Positions 7,442 to 15,317 of a DNA stretch of 64,000 bases are shown here, in pieces. Under the pieces are notes generated by a model that made no database searches, was not told where the DNA came from, and saw nothing but the letters and a program-made list of their open reading frames with translations. Position 1 is the stretch's first letter. The number at the start of each line of letters is the position of its first letter. The position numbers and the translations under genes are program-made. The stretch is from positions 3,378,501 through 3,442,500 of the forward strand of contig NZ_PPFB01000001.1 of the NCBI RefSeq assembly GCF_002899455.1. Reading direction: 5' to 3'. Source of the stretch: Streptomyces sp. DH-12 (GTDB lineage: Bacteria; Actinomycetota; Actinomycetes; Streptomycetales; Streptomycetaceae).

Positions 7442-10411
7442 TCAGCCCGCCGCCGCGACCGCGTCGCGCCACGCCGGCAGCAGCTCGTCGAGCAGCGCCT
7501 CGGTGCGCGGCGGCAGCCCGCGGGCCCCGCTGCGGGCCACCAGGTCGGCGGCGAGGGCGGTGAGCCGCTCAGGGTCGTCCAGGGCGTGGGTGGCGCGCAG
7601 CAGTTCGTTCCACAGCCGCTCGTCGGCCGGGGCGGTGCGCAGCGCGGCGTTCAGCGCTTCGATGGCCTTCTCCGCGCGGTCCTTCTCCATGTGGAACGCG
7701 GCGAGCGCGAGACCGGTGTCCGCGACGAGCAGCGGGAGCTGCGCGTCGACGATCTCGTGGGTGAGCCAGCGGTAACGGCCCTCGGGCCGGTCCGCCAGCA
7801 GCGGCCCGCGCACCAGCACCAGCGCGTCGGTGAGCAGCCGCCCGCGCACCGCCCGGCTGTCGACGCCCTTGCCCTGCGTCGCCTCGTGGTACAGCGAGCG
7901 CAGCACGTCCAGGTCGGACACCACGGACTTGGCGAGGGTGAGCCGGCCGGTGTCGTCGGTGCGCAGCCGCGGGGCGCCGTCGGGGTCGGTGCCGAGCCAG
8001 TCCCGCAGCCGGTCGATCAGCGCCTCGCGTACGTCGTCGGTGACGCCGCGCGGCCACAGCGCGGAGGACAGCACCCGCGGGTGCACGCCCTCGCGGTGCA
8101 GGAGCAGCAGTGCCAGCGCCTCGTGCAGCAGCGCGCTGCGCTCGCCGTCCGGTGTCTCGAGGCCGATGATCTCGTACGGCCCGACCAGGCGCGCGTACAC
8201 GGCGGGCCGGCCCTGCTCGCTGATGTCGACGAGGAACGGCGGTGTGGCGCCCGGCCCGTCGGGGCCGCGCTCCGGGTCGGTGTCGGTGAACAGTTCGACG
8301 ACCGCGCGCCGTTGGGCGGCGGGCAGCAGCTGGGCGTCGAGTTCCAGGCCGAGCAGCGGGGCGAGCAGCTTGCCCGCGCCGGTGATCTCCATCTCCCAGG
8401 CGGCGCCCGGCAGATCGCCGCTGCCGGTGCCGACGAGGTAGCCGATGCCGAGGCGGCTCGCGTCGGCGGCGAGCTCGGCGAGCGTCAGGGCGTCCTCGGG
8501 GGACGGCTCGGCGGCCAGCAGCACCAGGTGCGGGGCCCAACGGGTGTGCCGGGCCGGGCCGGTGCGGCCGGTGAGCACGGAGTCGTGGCCCGCGGCGCCG
8601 AGCGCGCCGCGCCGCTGCCGGGTCTCCGCCTCCATCGTCTCGATCAGCGCCTCGACGCCGTCGAGGTGGCGCAGCCGGCTGGGCGCGAGGGCGGTGAGGT
8701 CCTCGCCGAACCCGACGAGGGTGATGGTCATCCGGTCCGACCAGCCGTTGGTGGCCAGTTCGGCGGCGACGGAGGCGAACACCGCCGCCCGGTCCTCCTC
8801 GCGGCCGCTCAGCGAGACGATGCCGGGGACGGACTCCAGGTTGAGCAGCAGCCGGGAGTCGTCCATGGTGCCGAGGCTGACCAGGCCCGGGTAGGGCGCG
8901 GCGGTGTCGGCGTCCTCGTACTGCTCGGCGTCGGCGCGGGCCAGCATCCAGAACGTCTGGTCCTGCCCGAGCCGCCACGGGGACGGCGGCTTGCCGGACG
9001 GCTGGGCGAGCTGGAGGTGCAGGTCGCCGTTGCTGAGCCAGGCCGCGTAGACCGTGGGCAGCGGGCGGGACTCGGCGGCCAGCGACGCGGCCAGCCCGCG
9101 CAGCGACCGGTCCAGCAGCCGTACGCCCTCGGGATCGGCGCCGACCAGCAGCGCGTCCTGCACGTCGAGGGCGTCGCCGGCGGGCGTCGGCGGCTCCATG
9201 CCGCGCCGCCCGCCGACACCGGCGAACGCCGACTGCCACAGCGCCTGACGGCGCCGGTGGCCGAGCGCCCCGAGCAGACCGGCGGCCAGCAGGGGAGCGG
9301 CCAGCAGGGCCTCGGGCAGCCCGAAGGACGAGGAGTCCCGGGCGGGCGTGGCGGCCTGCTCCGGGGCGGGGCGCCGGAGGTCGGCGTGACCGGTCCCGGG
9401 GGCGGGCGCGGGCCGCTGCTCGGGCACGTTCACGTGGGCGGTCCCGCCGCCACTGCCGCTGTCCCCGCCGCCCCGCGCCTGGTCGCCGCCGCCGGCCGCG
9501 CCGTCACCGGTCCTCGCGTAGTCGCTGATCTGCTGCCGCACCTCCGGCGACACCTCGGGGGCGTCGTCCGGCATCTCCACGAGGTCGCCGCCACGCGCGT
9601 CGCCGGGCATCTCCATGATCCAGCCGGGCCGGATCAGGCTGGCCTCGGACAGCCGCGAACCGTCGGGCTGCACCCGGTCCTTGTTGAGCTCGAAGATCTC
9701 CTTGTAACGGCGGCCGTCACCGAGGTGCCGCTCGGCGATCTCCCACAGGGAGTCGTGGTGACGCCCCTCCGGCGGCTGGATCCGGTAGAACTTCGTGTCG
9801 CCCTGCTGCTTGGCGGCGGGGGCCGCCTCGGTGTGCGAGGCCTGCTCGGCGACCGCTGCGGCGGCGCCGGCCGCCTGCTCCTGGTGCTGGGCGAAGAGAC
9901 CCGGCGTCTGCTGGGCGGCGGCCACGGTGGGCCGCTGGTTGTCGTCGAGGGTCTGCCCGAGCTGCGCGAGCGACGGCGTGAAGCTGGCGGCGGTCGCGCC
10001 GACCAGCAGCAGCGCGGCGACGAGCTGACGGGCGAGCAGCTGGCTGGGTCCGGCGCCGGGCACCCGCCCCGGCACCCCGACCCCCGACAGCGCGGCCTTC
10101 ATCTCCACCAGCACACAGGCGGTGAACTGCGCCCAGGCGAGCCAGACGACGAACGTCAGGATGGAGAGGAAGGTCGAGACGGAGATGTCCTGCCTGAGCC
10201 ACTCCATCGGCTCGAACGTCTCCGGGAACGGCCAGCCCGCCGTCATCGCCAGCGCCACCGGCACCCCGACGAGCAGCACCGCCAGCGCCACGAACGCGAG
10301 GAACGCCTTCACGAAGTCCCCGAACGTCCGCTGCCGCACCCGGACCGGCTGCGGCGTGCGGTTCCTCGGAGCCGTCGAGCTGGACGGGCGGGGACTGCGG
10401 CGTCGCGGCAT
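7442..10411 (-). CDS. Large membrane protein with LysM and SARP-like (wHTH plus BTAD) domains
   Basis: A 989-aa protein with an unusual order of parts. After a basic N-terminus come hydrophobic segments near residues 34-58, 82-105 and 125-160. A LysM-like segment follows at about 205-270 (SLWEIAERHLGDGRRYKEIFELNKDRV, then ASLIRPGWIMEMP). After a Gly/Ala/Pro linker there is another membrane helix near 370-390. The C-terminal quarter (about 735-980) resembles a SARP regulator: an OmpR-type winged helix (ARLVGPYEI, LLHREGVHPRVLSSALWPRG, DDVREALIDRLRDWLG) followed by a BTAD/TPR-like region (LLVADTGLALAAFHMEKDRAEKAIEALNAALRTAP). Its position between the prepilin peptidase and the tad operon implies a role in pilus regulation or assembly; no function has been shown that I know of. 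Confidence 0.8.
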   Translation of the reverse strand: MPRRRSPRPSSSTAPRNRTPQPVRVRQRTFGDFVKAFLAFVALAVLLVGVPVALAMTAGWPFPETFEPMEWLRQDISVSTFLSILTFVVWLAWAQFTACVLVEMKAALSGVGVPGRVPGAGPSQLLARQLVAALLLVGATAASFTPSLAQLGQTLDDNQRPTVAAAQQTPGLFAQHQEQAAGAAAAVAEQASHTEAAPAAKQQGDTKFYRIQPPEGRHHDSLWEIAERHLGDGRRYKEIFELNKDRVQPDGSRLSEASLIRPGWIMEMPGDARGGDLVEMPDDAPEVSPEVRQQISDYARTGDGAAGGGDQARGGGDSGSGGGTAHVNVPEQRPAPAPGTGHADLRRPAPEQAATPARDSSSFGLPEALLAAPLLAAGLLGALGHRRRQALWQSAFAGVGGRRGMEPPTPAGDALDVQDALLVGADPEGVRLLDRSLRGLAASLAAESRPLPTVYAAWLSNGDLHLQLAQPSGKPPSPWRLGQDQTFWMLARADAEQYEDADTAAPYPGLVSLGTMDDSRLLLNLESVPGIVSLSGREEDRAAVFASVAAELATNGWSDRMTITLVGFGEDLTALAPSRLRHLDGVEALIETMEAETRQRRGALGAAGHDSVLTGRTGPARHTRWAPHLVLLAAEPSPEDALTLAELAADASRLGIGYLVGTGSGDLPGAAWEMEITGAGKLLAPLLGLELDAQLLPAAQRRAVVELFTDTDPERGPDGPGATPPFLVDISEQGRPAVYARLVGPYEIIGLETPDGERSALLHEALALLLLHREGVHPRVLSSALWPRGVTDDVREALIDRLRDWLGTDPDGAPRLRTDDTGRLTLAKSVVSDLDVLRSLYHEATQGKGVDSRAVRGRLLTDALVLVRGPLLADRPEGRYRWLTHEIVDAQLPLLVADTGLALAAFHMEKDRAEKAIEALNAALRTAPADERLWNELLRATHALDDPERLTALAADLVARSGARGLPPRTEALLDELLPAWRDAVAAAG

Positions 10412-10893
10412 GGCGGGTGTCCTGAGGGTGGGAGGAAGGGGTCGTCGGGGCTACGGGGATCTTATTGACTCGGAGGGCCGCAGTCGAAGGGTGCGGTCCG
10501 TCCCCGCCGGGCGGCGGCCCCGCGGCACCGTCCGCCGGCTCCGAAGCCGACGGGCCGCCGGCCCCGGACCACGCGGCGGCAGCCCGCGCACGCGACGAAC
10601 TCCCTGCGGGCGCTGGACCACGGCATCACGCAACGGACCCCGGACGACCCGGCGTACCGGTTCCACCCGGCCGCCGGGGCGGCCCGTCACGCGAAGTCCC
10701 GGATCAAGGAGTGACAAGGTCGCACCACACGTACGTGCCCCGGCTGCCGTCCCGGGCATGGGGGCTGCCCCGGGCGTCCCTCGGGGGGCCTGAAGGCGGA
10801 CGGTTCCGGCGCCGGGCGCCCTGGACCACCGGCCCGGTGGCGGCCGTACCCTGCGTAGGGTGCGCAGTCAGTCGCCGGCCGAGGGGGAATCAC
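10412..10893. other. Divergent intergenic region, 482 nt
   Basis: It separates the LysM-SARP gene (leftward) from the WXG100-like gene (rightward). The only coding-like stretch is a plus-strand fragment from about 10596 to a TGA at 10714 (ALDHGITQRTPDDPAYRFHP...RIKE), which has good codon use but no start codon and may be the tail of a decayed gene. GAGGGGG at 10881-10887 is the ribosome-binding site of the next gene. No convincing -35/-10 pair was found. Confidence 0.4.
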
Positions 10894-11238
10894 ATGGGTG
10901 AGGGCAAGTCCGATCTCGCGCTTCCGCTGTCCGACCTGGAGGACTACGGGCGCCGGCTGCGGTCGGTCAAGAAGCGGATGAACCACACGAAGAAGCTCTT
11001 CGACTCGTACAAGGACGACATCGGCGACAGCACGGTGAACGACGCGCTCGCCGACTTCGAGTCGAACTGGGAGGACGGGCGCGAGGACATCACGCAGCAG
11101 CTCGACGCGCTCGCCGACATGTCCGACGCGGTGGTCCGCGAGTTCAACAAGCTCGAGAACGAACTCACCAAGCAGGTCAACGAGAAGATGAAGGTCGAGG
11201 ACAAGCGCCCGGGCAAGGGGGCCGGGGCCGAGGAGTGA
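10894..11238 (+). CDS. WXG100-like small helical protein inside the tad locus
   Basis: A 114-aa, charged, all-helical protein without signal peptide. Two long helices flank a central FESNWEDGRED turn, and the second helix ends in FNKLENELTKQVNEKMK. The size, the helix-turn-helix form and the W near the turn fit the WXG100/ESAT-6-like superfamily of type VII secretion substrates, though no exact W-x-G is present. The gene at 22176 encodes a clear paralogue with the same F-x-x-N-W-x-D-x-R and L-E-x-E-L-T-K signatures. The ATG has GAGGGGG 6 nt upstream. It points against the tad operon, to whose last gene it converges (30-nt gap). Export is inferred from the family only. Confidence 0.75.
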   Translation: MGEGKSDLALPLSDLEDYGRRLRSVKKRMNHTKKLFDSYKDDIGDSTVNDALADFESNWEDGREDITQQLDALADMSDAVVREFNKLENELTKQVNEKMKVEDKRPGKGAGAEE

Positions 11239-11268
11239 CCTTTCCGGCACCGGCCCCGCGTCGCCGGC

Positions 11269-11490
11269 TCAGTACAGCGACGCATGCAGGTGGCCGTCCA
11301 CCGAGACGCCCCGCGCGGAGAGCGGGACGAGCAGGCGGGCATTGCCCTCCTCCCCGTCGCGTGCGTACCGCTCGACGAGCTGCTCCGCCTGGTACCCGGC
11401 CCAGGAGGGCAGGTCGAGCGTGCCGGTCACCGGGAACGGCACGCAGTCCTCCGAGCACTCCAGGCCCAGCGTCGACAGGCCGTCGGTCAT
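11269..11490 (-). CDS. Small hypothetical protein, last gene of the tad operon
   Basis: A 73-aa protein starting at ATG 11490, with GGAG 11 nt upstream. Codon third positions are almost all G or C, so it is coding despite its size. It has two cysteines close together (LECSEDCVPF) and the text VTGTLDLPSWAGYQAEQLVERYARDGEEGNARLLVPLSARG; no signal peptide or membrane segment is seen. It follows the TadG-like gene by 64 nt in the same direction, so it is probably the end of the pilus transcript. I do not recognise the family. An upstream extension to 11577 would overlap tadG and has poorer codon use. Confidence 0.55.
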   Translation of the reverse strand: MTDGLSTLGLECSEDCVPFPVTGTLDLPSWAGYQAEQLVERYARDGEEGNARLLVPLSARGVSVDGHLHASLY

Positions 11491-11554
11491 CGGCGGGTTC
11501 ACTCCGTCCGGGTCAGCGAGGAGGCGATGGCGTCGGACAGCCCGGGGCACGGCG

Positions 11555-12052
11555 TCAGCCGACCTCGTTCTCCGCAATCGCCTGACCGCGCACCACCACG
11601 TCGCCGCCGTAGAACATCCCCGTGAACACGGGCGAGTACGTGAGCTGGACCTCGACCTCGACCGCGTCGACCGTCGCCGTCACGCAGTGGGTGGCGGCGA
11701 TGTCCGGGCCGGACATGTCCATCTCGCGGGCGAAGGCCTTCACCCGGGCGTCACAGTTCTCGTAGTTGATGGGGGCGGGGCCGCCCTCGTTGTCGTAGAG
11801 GGCCTCGCGGTCGATGTCCTGGGCGGCGTAGCGGGCCGCCTGTTCCGCGATGTCCGCCGCGCGCTCCCGCTTGGAGATCGACATGCCGCCGTCGATGACG
11901 AACGCCGCCAGCGACAGGAACACCAGCGCGAAGATGATCACCGCCCCGGCGCCCGAACCGCGGTCGTCCAGCCGCCCGGCGCGGTCCGCGCACCAGGCGC
12001 GGACGCGTGCGCGCAGGTCCGGGAGGCCGCCCTCGGATACACGTGCCGTCAC
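11555..12052 (-). CDS. TadG-like pilus assembly protein
   Basis: A 165-aa protein with one N-terminal membrane helix (GAVIIFALVFLSLAAFVIDGG, residues about 37-57) right after a basic region, followed by SKRERAADIAEQAARYAAQ, the standard TadG/Tad-secretion leader region. The remaining part is an extracytoplasmic domain. Unlike the two TadE genes upstream it lacks the Glu at +5 after the processing site, as TadG proteins often do. It begins with a GTG that overlaps the stop of the preceding gene by 4 nt, with GGAGG 7-8 nt upstream, so translation is coupled. It is much shorter than the classical TadG with a von Willebrand domain. Confidence 0.8.
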   Translation of the reverse strand: MTARVSEGGLPDLRARVRAWCADRAGRLDDRGSGAGAVIIFALVFLSLAAFVIDGGMSISKRERAADIAEQAARYAAQDIDREALYDNEGGPAPINYENCDARVKAFAREMDMSGPDIAATHCVTATVDAVEVEVQLTYSPVFTGMFYGGDVVVRGQAIAENEVG

Positions 12053-12495
12053 GCCGTCCTCCGGTACGGGTCGAGCGGCGAGCTGAAGCTCGAGGTCAGC
12101 GTCGTCGGGATGTCCAGGCCCAGCATGGCGAGACCGCGCACCTCGCAGCTCACCCGGACGCTGAACAGGGTGTCCGGCTCGAAGCCCTGGCTGGTCTGGA
12201 CGACCGTCACCGGGCCCGAGCAGATGTCCTGGAGGTTCGCCTCCGCCGCCGCCCGCGCCTCGGCCATCGCCGTGGCGTGGTCCTTCTGGATCGACCCCGC
12301 ACGGGCCGCGTCCCGCGCCGCACCATCCAACGCGCCCCGGCCGTCGACCAATTGGCCGAACGCCACCAGGACGAGGATGAACAGGATCATCACGGGGGCG
12401 AGAATGACGACCTCGACGGTGGACAGACCCCGGTCGGCGGCGTCCTGCCGCCCCGCTCGCCACCGTCCGCCGAGAACGGAGACGGAACGGCGCAT
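12049..12495 (-). CDS. TadE-like pseudopilin (second copy)
   Basis: A 148-aa TadE family protein. A basic leader ends at G23, and the following LSTVEVVILAPVMILFILVLVAFGQLV is the hydrophobic pilin helix with Glu at +5 (E28). Such pseudopilins are trimmed by the prepilin peptidase and help anchor or extend the Flp pilus. The ATG overlaps the stop of the upstream TadE gene by one base (TGATG), and its own stop overlaps the TadG start by 4 nt, so the three genes are translationally coupled. The soluble part contains two cysteines (DICSG and VSCEVRG), possibly a disulfide outside the cell. Confidence 0.85.
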   Translation of the reverse strand: MRRSVSVLGGRWRAGRQDAADRGLSTVEVVILAPVMILFILVLVAFGQLVDGRGALDGAARDAARAGSIQKDHATAMAEARAAAEANLQDICSGPVTVVQTSQGFEPDTLFSVRVSCEVRGLAMLGLDIPTTLTSSFSSPLDPYRRTA

Positions 12496-12944
12496 CAGTT
12501 CTCCCCCTCCTGCACGAACCGCTCCACCGGCCCCACCGACTGCGCGTGCACCGTCAGGTCCAGGCCCGGGAACACCGTCGGGATACGGGCCGTGATCTCC
12601 ACGCCGACCGTGTTCTGCTCCGGCTGGAGCATCTTCACGTCCGGGGCGATGACCAACTGCGGGCCCAGCTGCCGGATGTAGCTGTCCACCACGTCCCGTG
12701 CCTCGCCCCGCCAGGCGCCCGGCTCGGCGTCCGCCGTGGCCCGCGCCTTGCGCGCGCCCGCCTGCGCCGCCGCCTGGGCGACATGATCCGCGAAGAAGTA
12801 CAGCGCGAACTGCACCGTCGCGAAGATCATGAAGAACAGGACGGGCGTGAGGAACACGAACTCGATCGCGGTCATGCCGGAATCGCCGCGGGCGGAGGCG
12901 GCCTCCACCCGTCGGCGTACCCAGCCGCGTACGCGCACCGGCAT
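12495..12944 (-). CDS. TadE-like pseudopilin (first copy)
   Basis: A 149-aa TadE family protein. The prepilin-type site is G23 followed by MTAIEFVFLTPVLFFMIFATVQFALYF, with Glu at +5 (E28). The mature helix runs into AQAAAQAGARKARA, the usual extracytoplasmic helix, and an ordinary C-terminal domain. I used ATG 12944; its ribosome-binding site is weak (CACGGGG), and upstream in-frame codons overlap the region before the flp gene, so the exact start is uncertain by a few residues. It follows the flp pilin by 29 nt in the same operon and is coupled to the next TadE gene. Confidence 0.85.
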   Translation of the reverse strand: MPVRVRGWVRRRVEAASARGDSGMTAIEFVFLTPVLFFMIFATVQFALYFFADHVAQAAAQAGARKARATADAEPGAWRGEARDVVDSYIRQLGPQLVIAPDVKMLQPEQNTVGVEITARIPTVFPGLDLTVHAQSVGPVERFVQEGEN

Positions 12945-12973
12945 CCCCGTGGACGTCGAGAAGGTACGTGCGG

Positions 12974-13225
12974 TCAGCAGGTCTTGCCCGCGTCCGCGCC
13001 CTTGATGCAGTCGCCGACCTTGTTGGCTCCCTCGCTGAGCGCGGCGTTGATGATCGCGGCCACCACGCCCACGATCGCCACGACGACGGCCGAGATGATG
13101 ACCCACTCGACCGCGGAGGCGCCGCGGTCCAGCTCGCCGGAGCGCGCCCGCTCGACACGGGCCCGCAGGAAGGTGACCAGGAAATCGACGGCGGGGACGC
13201 CGGTGTGGAAGGTACGTCCGTTCAT
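12974..13225 (-). CDS. Flp-type pilin
   Basis: An 83-aa major pilin candidate. After a 35-residue basic leader, the cleavage site is G35 followed by ASAVEWVIISAVVVAIVGVVAAIINAAL, with Glu at +5 (E40), the class IVb/Flp signature. The C-terminus carries two cysteines (GDCIKGADAGKTC) that could form a disulfide, a feature of actinobacterial Flp pilins. The leader is longer than in proteobacterial Flp proteins. ATG 13225 has AGAGGA 9 nt upstream. It sits between the TadC-like inner-membrane platform gene (85 nt upstream) and the TadE genes; the larger gap before it may hold its own promoter, which would fit the greater need for pilin. Confidence 0.85.
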   Translation of the reverse strand: MNGRTFHTGVPAVDFLVTFLRARVERARSGELDRGASAVEWVIISAVVVAIVGVVAAIINAALSEGANKVGDCIKGADAGKTC

Positions 13226-13310
13226 GACGCGTTGTCCTCTCGAATTCGGTTCACGGAAGCTCTGACGTACGGCGCGCGGTCCGCGGTTCGCGGCGCACTC
13301 GTCCGGTCTC

Positions 13311-14240
13311 TCACACCTGGAACACCCGCATCGCCGCCGGAAAGATCAGGAACACCAGGAACCCCGCGCACAGCAGCAGCTGCGCCACGAGCATCGACTG
13401 GGACTTCTCACCCGCGCTGCCCTCGATCTCGGCGAGTTCGCGGTGGCGCATGGTCTCGGCGCGCGAGGCGAGGGACTCCCGCACCTTCGCGCCGTCGTCC
13501 GCGACCAGCGCCAGCGAGGCGGAGAGGTCCTTGAGCTCCTCCACACCCAGCTCCTCGCCGAGCTGACCCAGCGCCTGCCACTGGCTGACACCGGTGATCC
13601 GGGCGTCGGCGAGGGCGTTGCGGATCCGCTGCGTGGCCCAGCCGTCGGACACCTCGGCCGCCGCCATCAGCGCCTCCGGCAGACCCCGGCCGCCGGCCAG
13701 GCTCATCGACACCAGGTCCAGGTACGCGCCGATCACCCGGCGCAGGTCGCGCCGCTTCTCGGCGGCGTCCCGGCGCACCTCCAGGTCGGGCAGCACGAAG
13801 AACAGCACCGCGCACAGCAGCGCCAGCCACACCGGGATCACCGGGCTGCTGCCGAAGCCGAGCTGCCAGACGATGGCGAACAGGAACGGCCCGAAGAACA
13901 GACCCGCCACCGCCAGCAGCACCTTGGTCGCCAGGAACTTCTCCCAGCTGCGCTCCAGCACGGCGAGGTCGGCACGCAGCGACCGCTGCTCCCAGCCCTG
14001 CTGCCGGTAGACCTCGGCGACCTTCTCGCCCACCTGGGCGCGCAGCGCGGCGAAGCGGCCGGAATCCGTGTCCGCGGGCCGTGCCGACTCGTACGCCGTG
14101 CCGCGGGCCCGCATCGCGTCGATCCGGGCGACCTGGGAGAGGGCGCTGCGCTTGGCGGGCATCAGCGCGCGGACCAGGACGTAGACGCCCAGTCCGACGA
14201 CCGCGCCGACGACCACCGGCATCGTCAGTCCGTCGTTCAC
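13311..14240 (-). CDS. TadC-like pilus platform protein (type II secretion F family)
   Basis: A 309-aa membrane protein with the GspF/TadC domain: a cytoplasmic N-part, two central hydrophobic stretches (VLLAVAGLFFGPFLFAIVWQL and SPVIPVWLALLCAVLFFVLPDLEV) and a C-terminal membrane helix (MLVAQLLLCAGFLVFLIFPA). The segment AYLDLVSMSLAGGRGLPEALMAAAEVSDGW is the characteristic F-domain repeat. With TadB it forms the inner-membrane platform on which the CpaF ATPase drives pilin assembly. GTG 14240 has GGAGGAGGGGG upstream and overlaps the tadB stop by 4 nt. Confidence 0.88.
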   Translation of the reverse strand: MNDGLTMPVVVGAVVGLGVYVLVRALMPAKRSALSQVARIDAMRARGTAYESARPADTDSGRFAALRAQVGEKVAEVYRQQGWEQRSLRADLAVLERSWEKFLATKVLLAVAGLFFGPFLFAIVWQLGFGSSPVIPVWLALLCAVLFFVLPDLEVRRDAAEKRRDLRRVIGAYLDLVSMSLAGGRGLPEALMAAAEVSDGWATQRIRNALADARITGVSQWQALGQLGEELGVEELKDLSASLALVADDGAKVRESLASRAETMRHRELAEIEGSAGEKSQSMLVAQLLLCAGFLVFLIFPAAMRVFQV

Positions 14241-15313
14241 CGGCGTACCCCCTCCTCCGGCTGGAACGGCGACTGCTGCGCGGACGCGGCGCCCGGGGTG
14301 CGGGGACGCACCAGGCGCACCGACGACTCGTCGCGCACCAGGAAGCGTTCGGGCGTCTCGATGGTGGACAGCTTGCGCAGCCACCAGAAGCCGAGCGCGA
14401 ACAGCCCGCACACGCAGGCGAGGACGACCTGACCGACGGCCGTGCCGTACGGCTCCACGAAGTCCCGGTTGAAGATGGACAGTCCGAGCACGAACGCGAT
14501 CGACACGGCGACCACGATCTGCACCGAGCGGCGCGTGGACGCGCGCTGCGCCATCACGCGCTGCCGCATGTCGACCTCCTCGCGCGCCGACTTGGCGAGC
14601 GCGCCGAGCACCTGCCGCAGACCGGGGCCGCGCAGGCGGGCGTTGAGGATGAGGGCGGCGACGATGATGTCGGCGGAGGCGTCGTCGATCTCGTCGGCGA
14701 GCTGCTGCAGCGCCTCGGGCAGCGGGGTGCGGGCGCGCAGCCGGTCGACCAGCGCGTCGAGGTGAGGGCGCAGCACGGGCGCGGCGGCCCGCGCGGACGC
14801 CGGGATGGCCTGCTCCAGACCGACCGCGCCGGCGATGGTGTCGCGCAGCGACTCCGTCCACGAGGCGAGCGCCTCCACGCGGCGCATCGCGGCCCGCTCC
14901 TCGGAGGCGCCGCCGAAGAGGCGGTCCCAGAAGAAGACGAGGACGGCGGAGGCGACACCGGCGACGGCCCAGCGGGTCATCAGCAGCGCGGCGAGGCCGA
15001 CGAGCACGGCCAGCGAACCGCGCCGCCCGGCGAACCGCATCAGCTCGCCCGCCCGCTCGCTCGCCTTCTGCTTCTCGTGCTCGGGCTTCGCGGGCAGACC
15101 GCGCACGGCGACGAGGAGCAGCGCGAGACCGCCGCCGACGGCGACACCGCAGCCGAGCGCGTACAGCACGGTGGTGGAGAACAGTCCGCCCATGGTGCCG
15201 ACCGAGCCGAGCGCGGCCAGGTCGGCGGTGGCGGGCACGGGGGCGGTCAGGGGCGTGGTCACGGACGCGGTCAAGGGGGTGCTCACGGAGGCGGTCACGT
15301 GCTCGGGCGTCAT
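14237..15313 (-). CDS. TadB-like pilus platform protein (type II secretion F family)
   Basis: A 358-aa GspF-domain protein. The first 50 residues contain repeated short Thr/Ala/Pro blocks (TASVSTPLTASVTTPLTAPV), then a first membrane helix (LYALGCGVAVGGGLALLLVAV), two more (GSLAVLVGLAALLMTRWAVAGVASAVLVFF) and two near the C-terminus. The F-domain core SWTESLRDTIAGAVGLEQAIPASARAA is visible. It is the partner of TadC in the inner-membrane platform. It starts 4 nt after the CpaF ATPase gene and overlaps tadC, as expected for one operon. The repetitive N-terminus is encoded by a short imperfect tandem repeat near 15240-15300. Confidence 0.88.
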   Translation of the reverse strand: MTPEHVTASVSTPLTASVTTPLTAPVPATADLAALGSVGTMGGLFSTTVLYALGCGVAVGGGLALLLVAVRGLPAKPEHEKQKASERAGELMRFAGRRGSLAVLVGLAALLMTRWAVAGVASAVLVFFWDRLFGGASEERAAMRRVEALASWTESLRDTIAGAVGLEQAIPASARAAAPVLRPHLDALVDRLRARTPLPEALQQLADEIDDASADIIVAALILNARLRGPGLRQVLGALAKSAREEVDMRQRVMAQRASTRRSVQIVVAVSIAFVLGLSIFNRDFVEPYGTAVGQVVLACVCGLFALGFWWLRKLSTIETPERFLVRDESSVRLVRPRTPGAASAQQSPFQPEEGVRR

Positions 15314-15317
15314 CGGC

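Noticed and set aside
10596-10714. Coding-like fragment ending RIKE before the WXG100-like gene
   Set aside because: No start codon or recognisable family; probably a gene remnant, so only noted within the gap.
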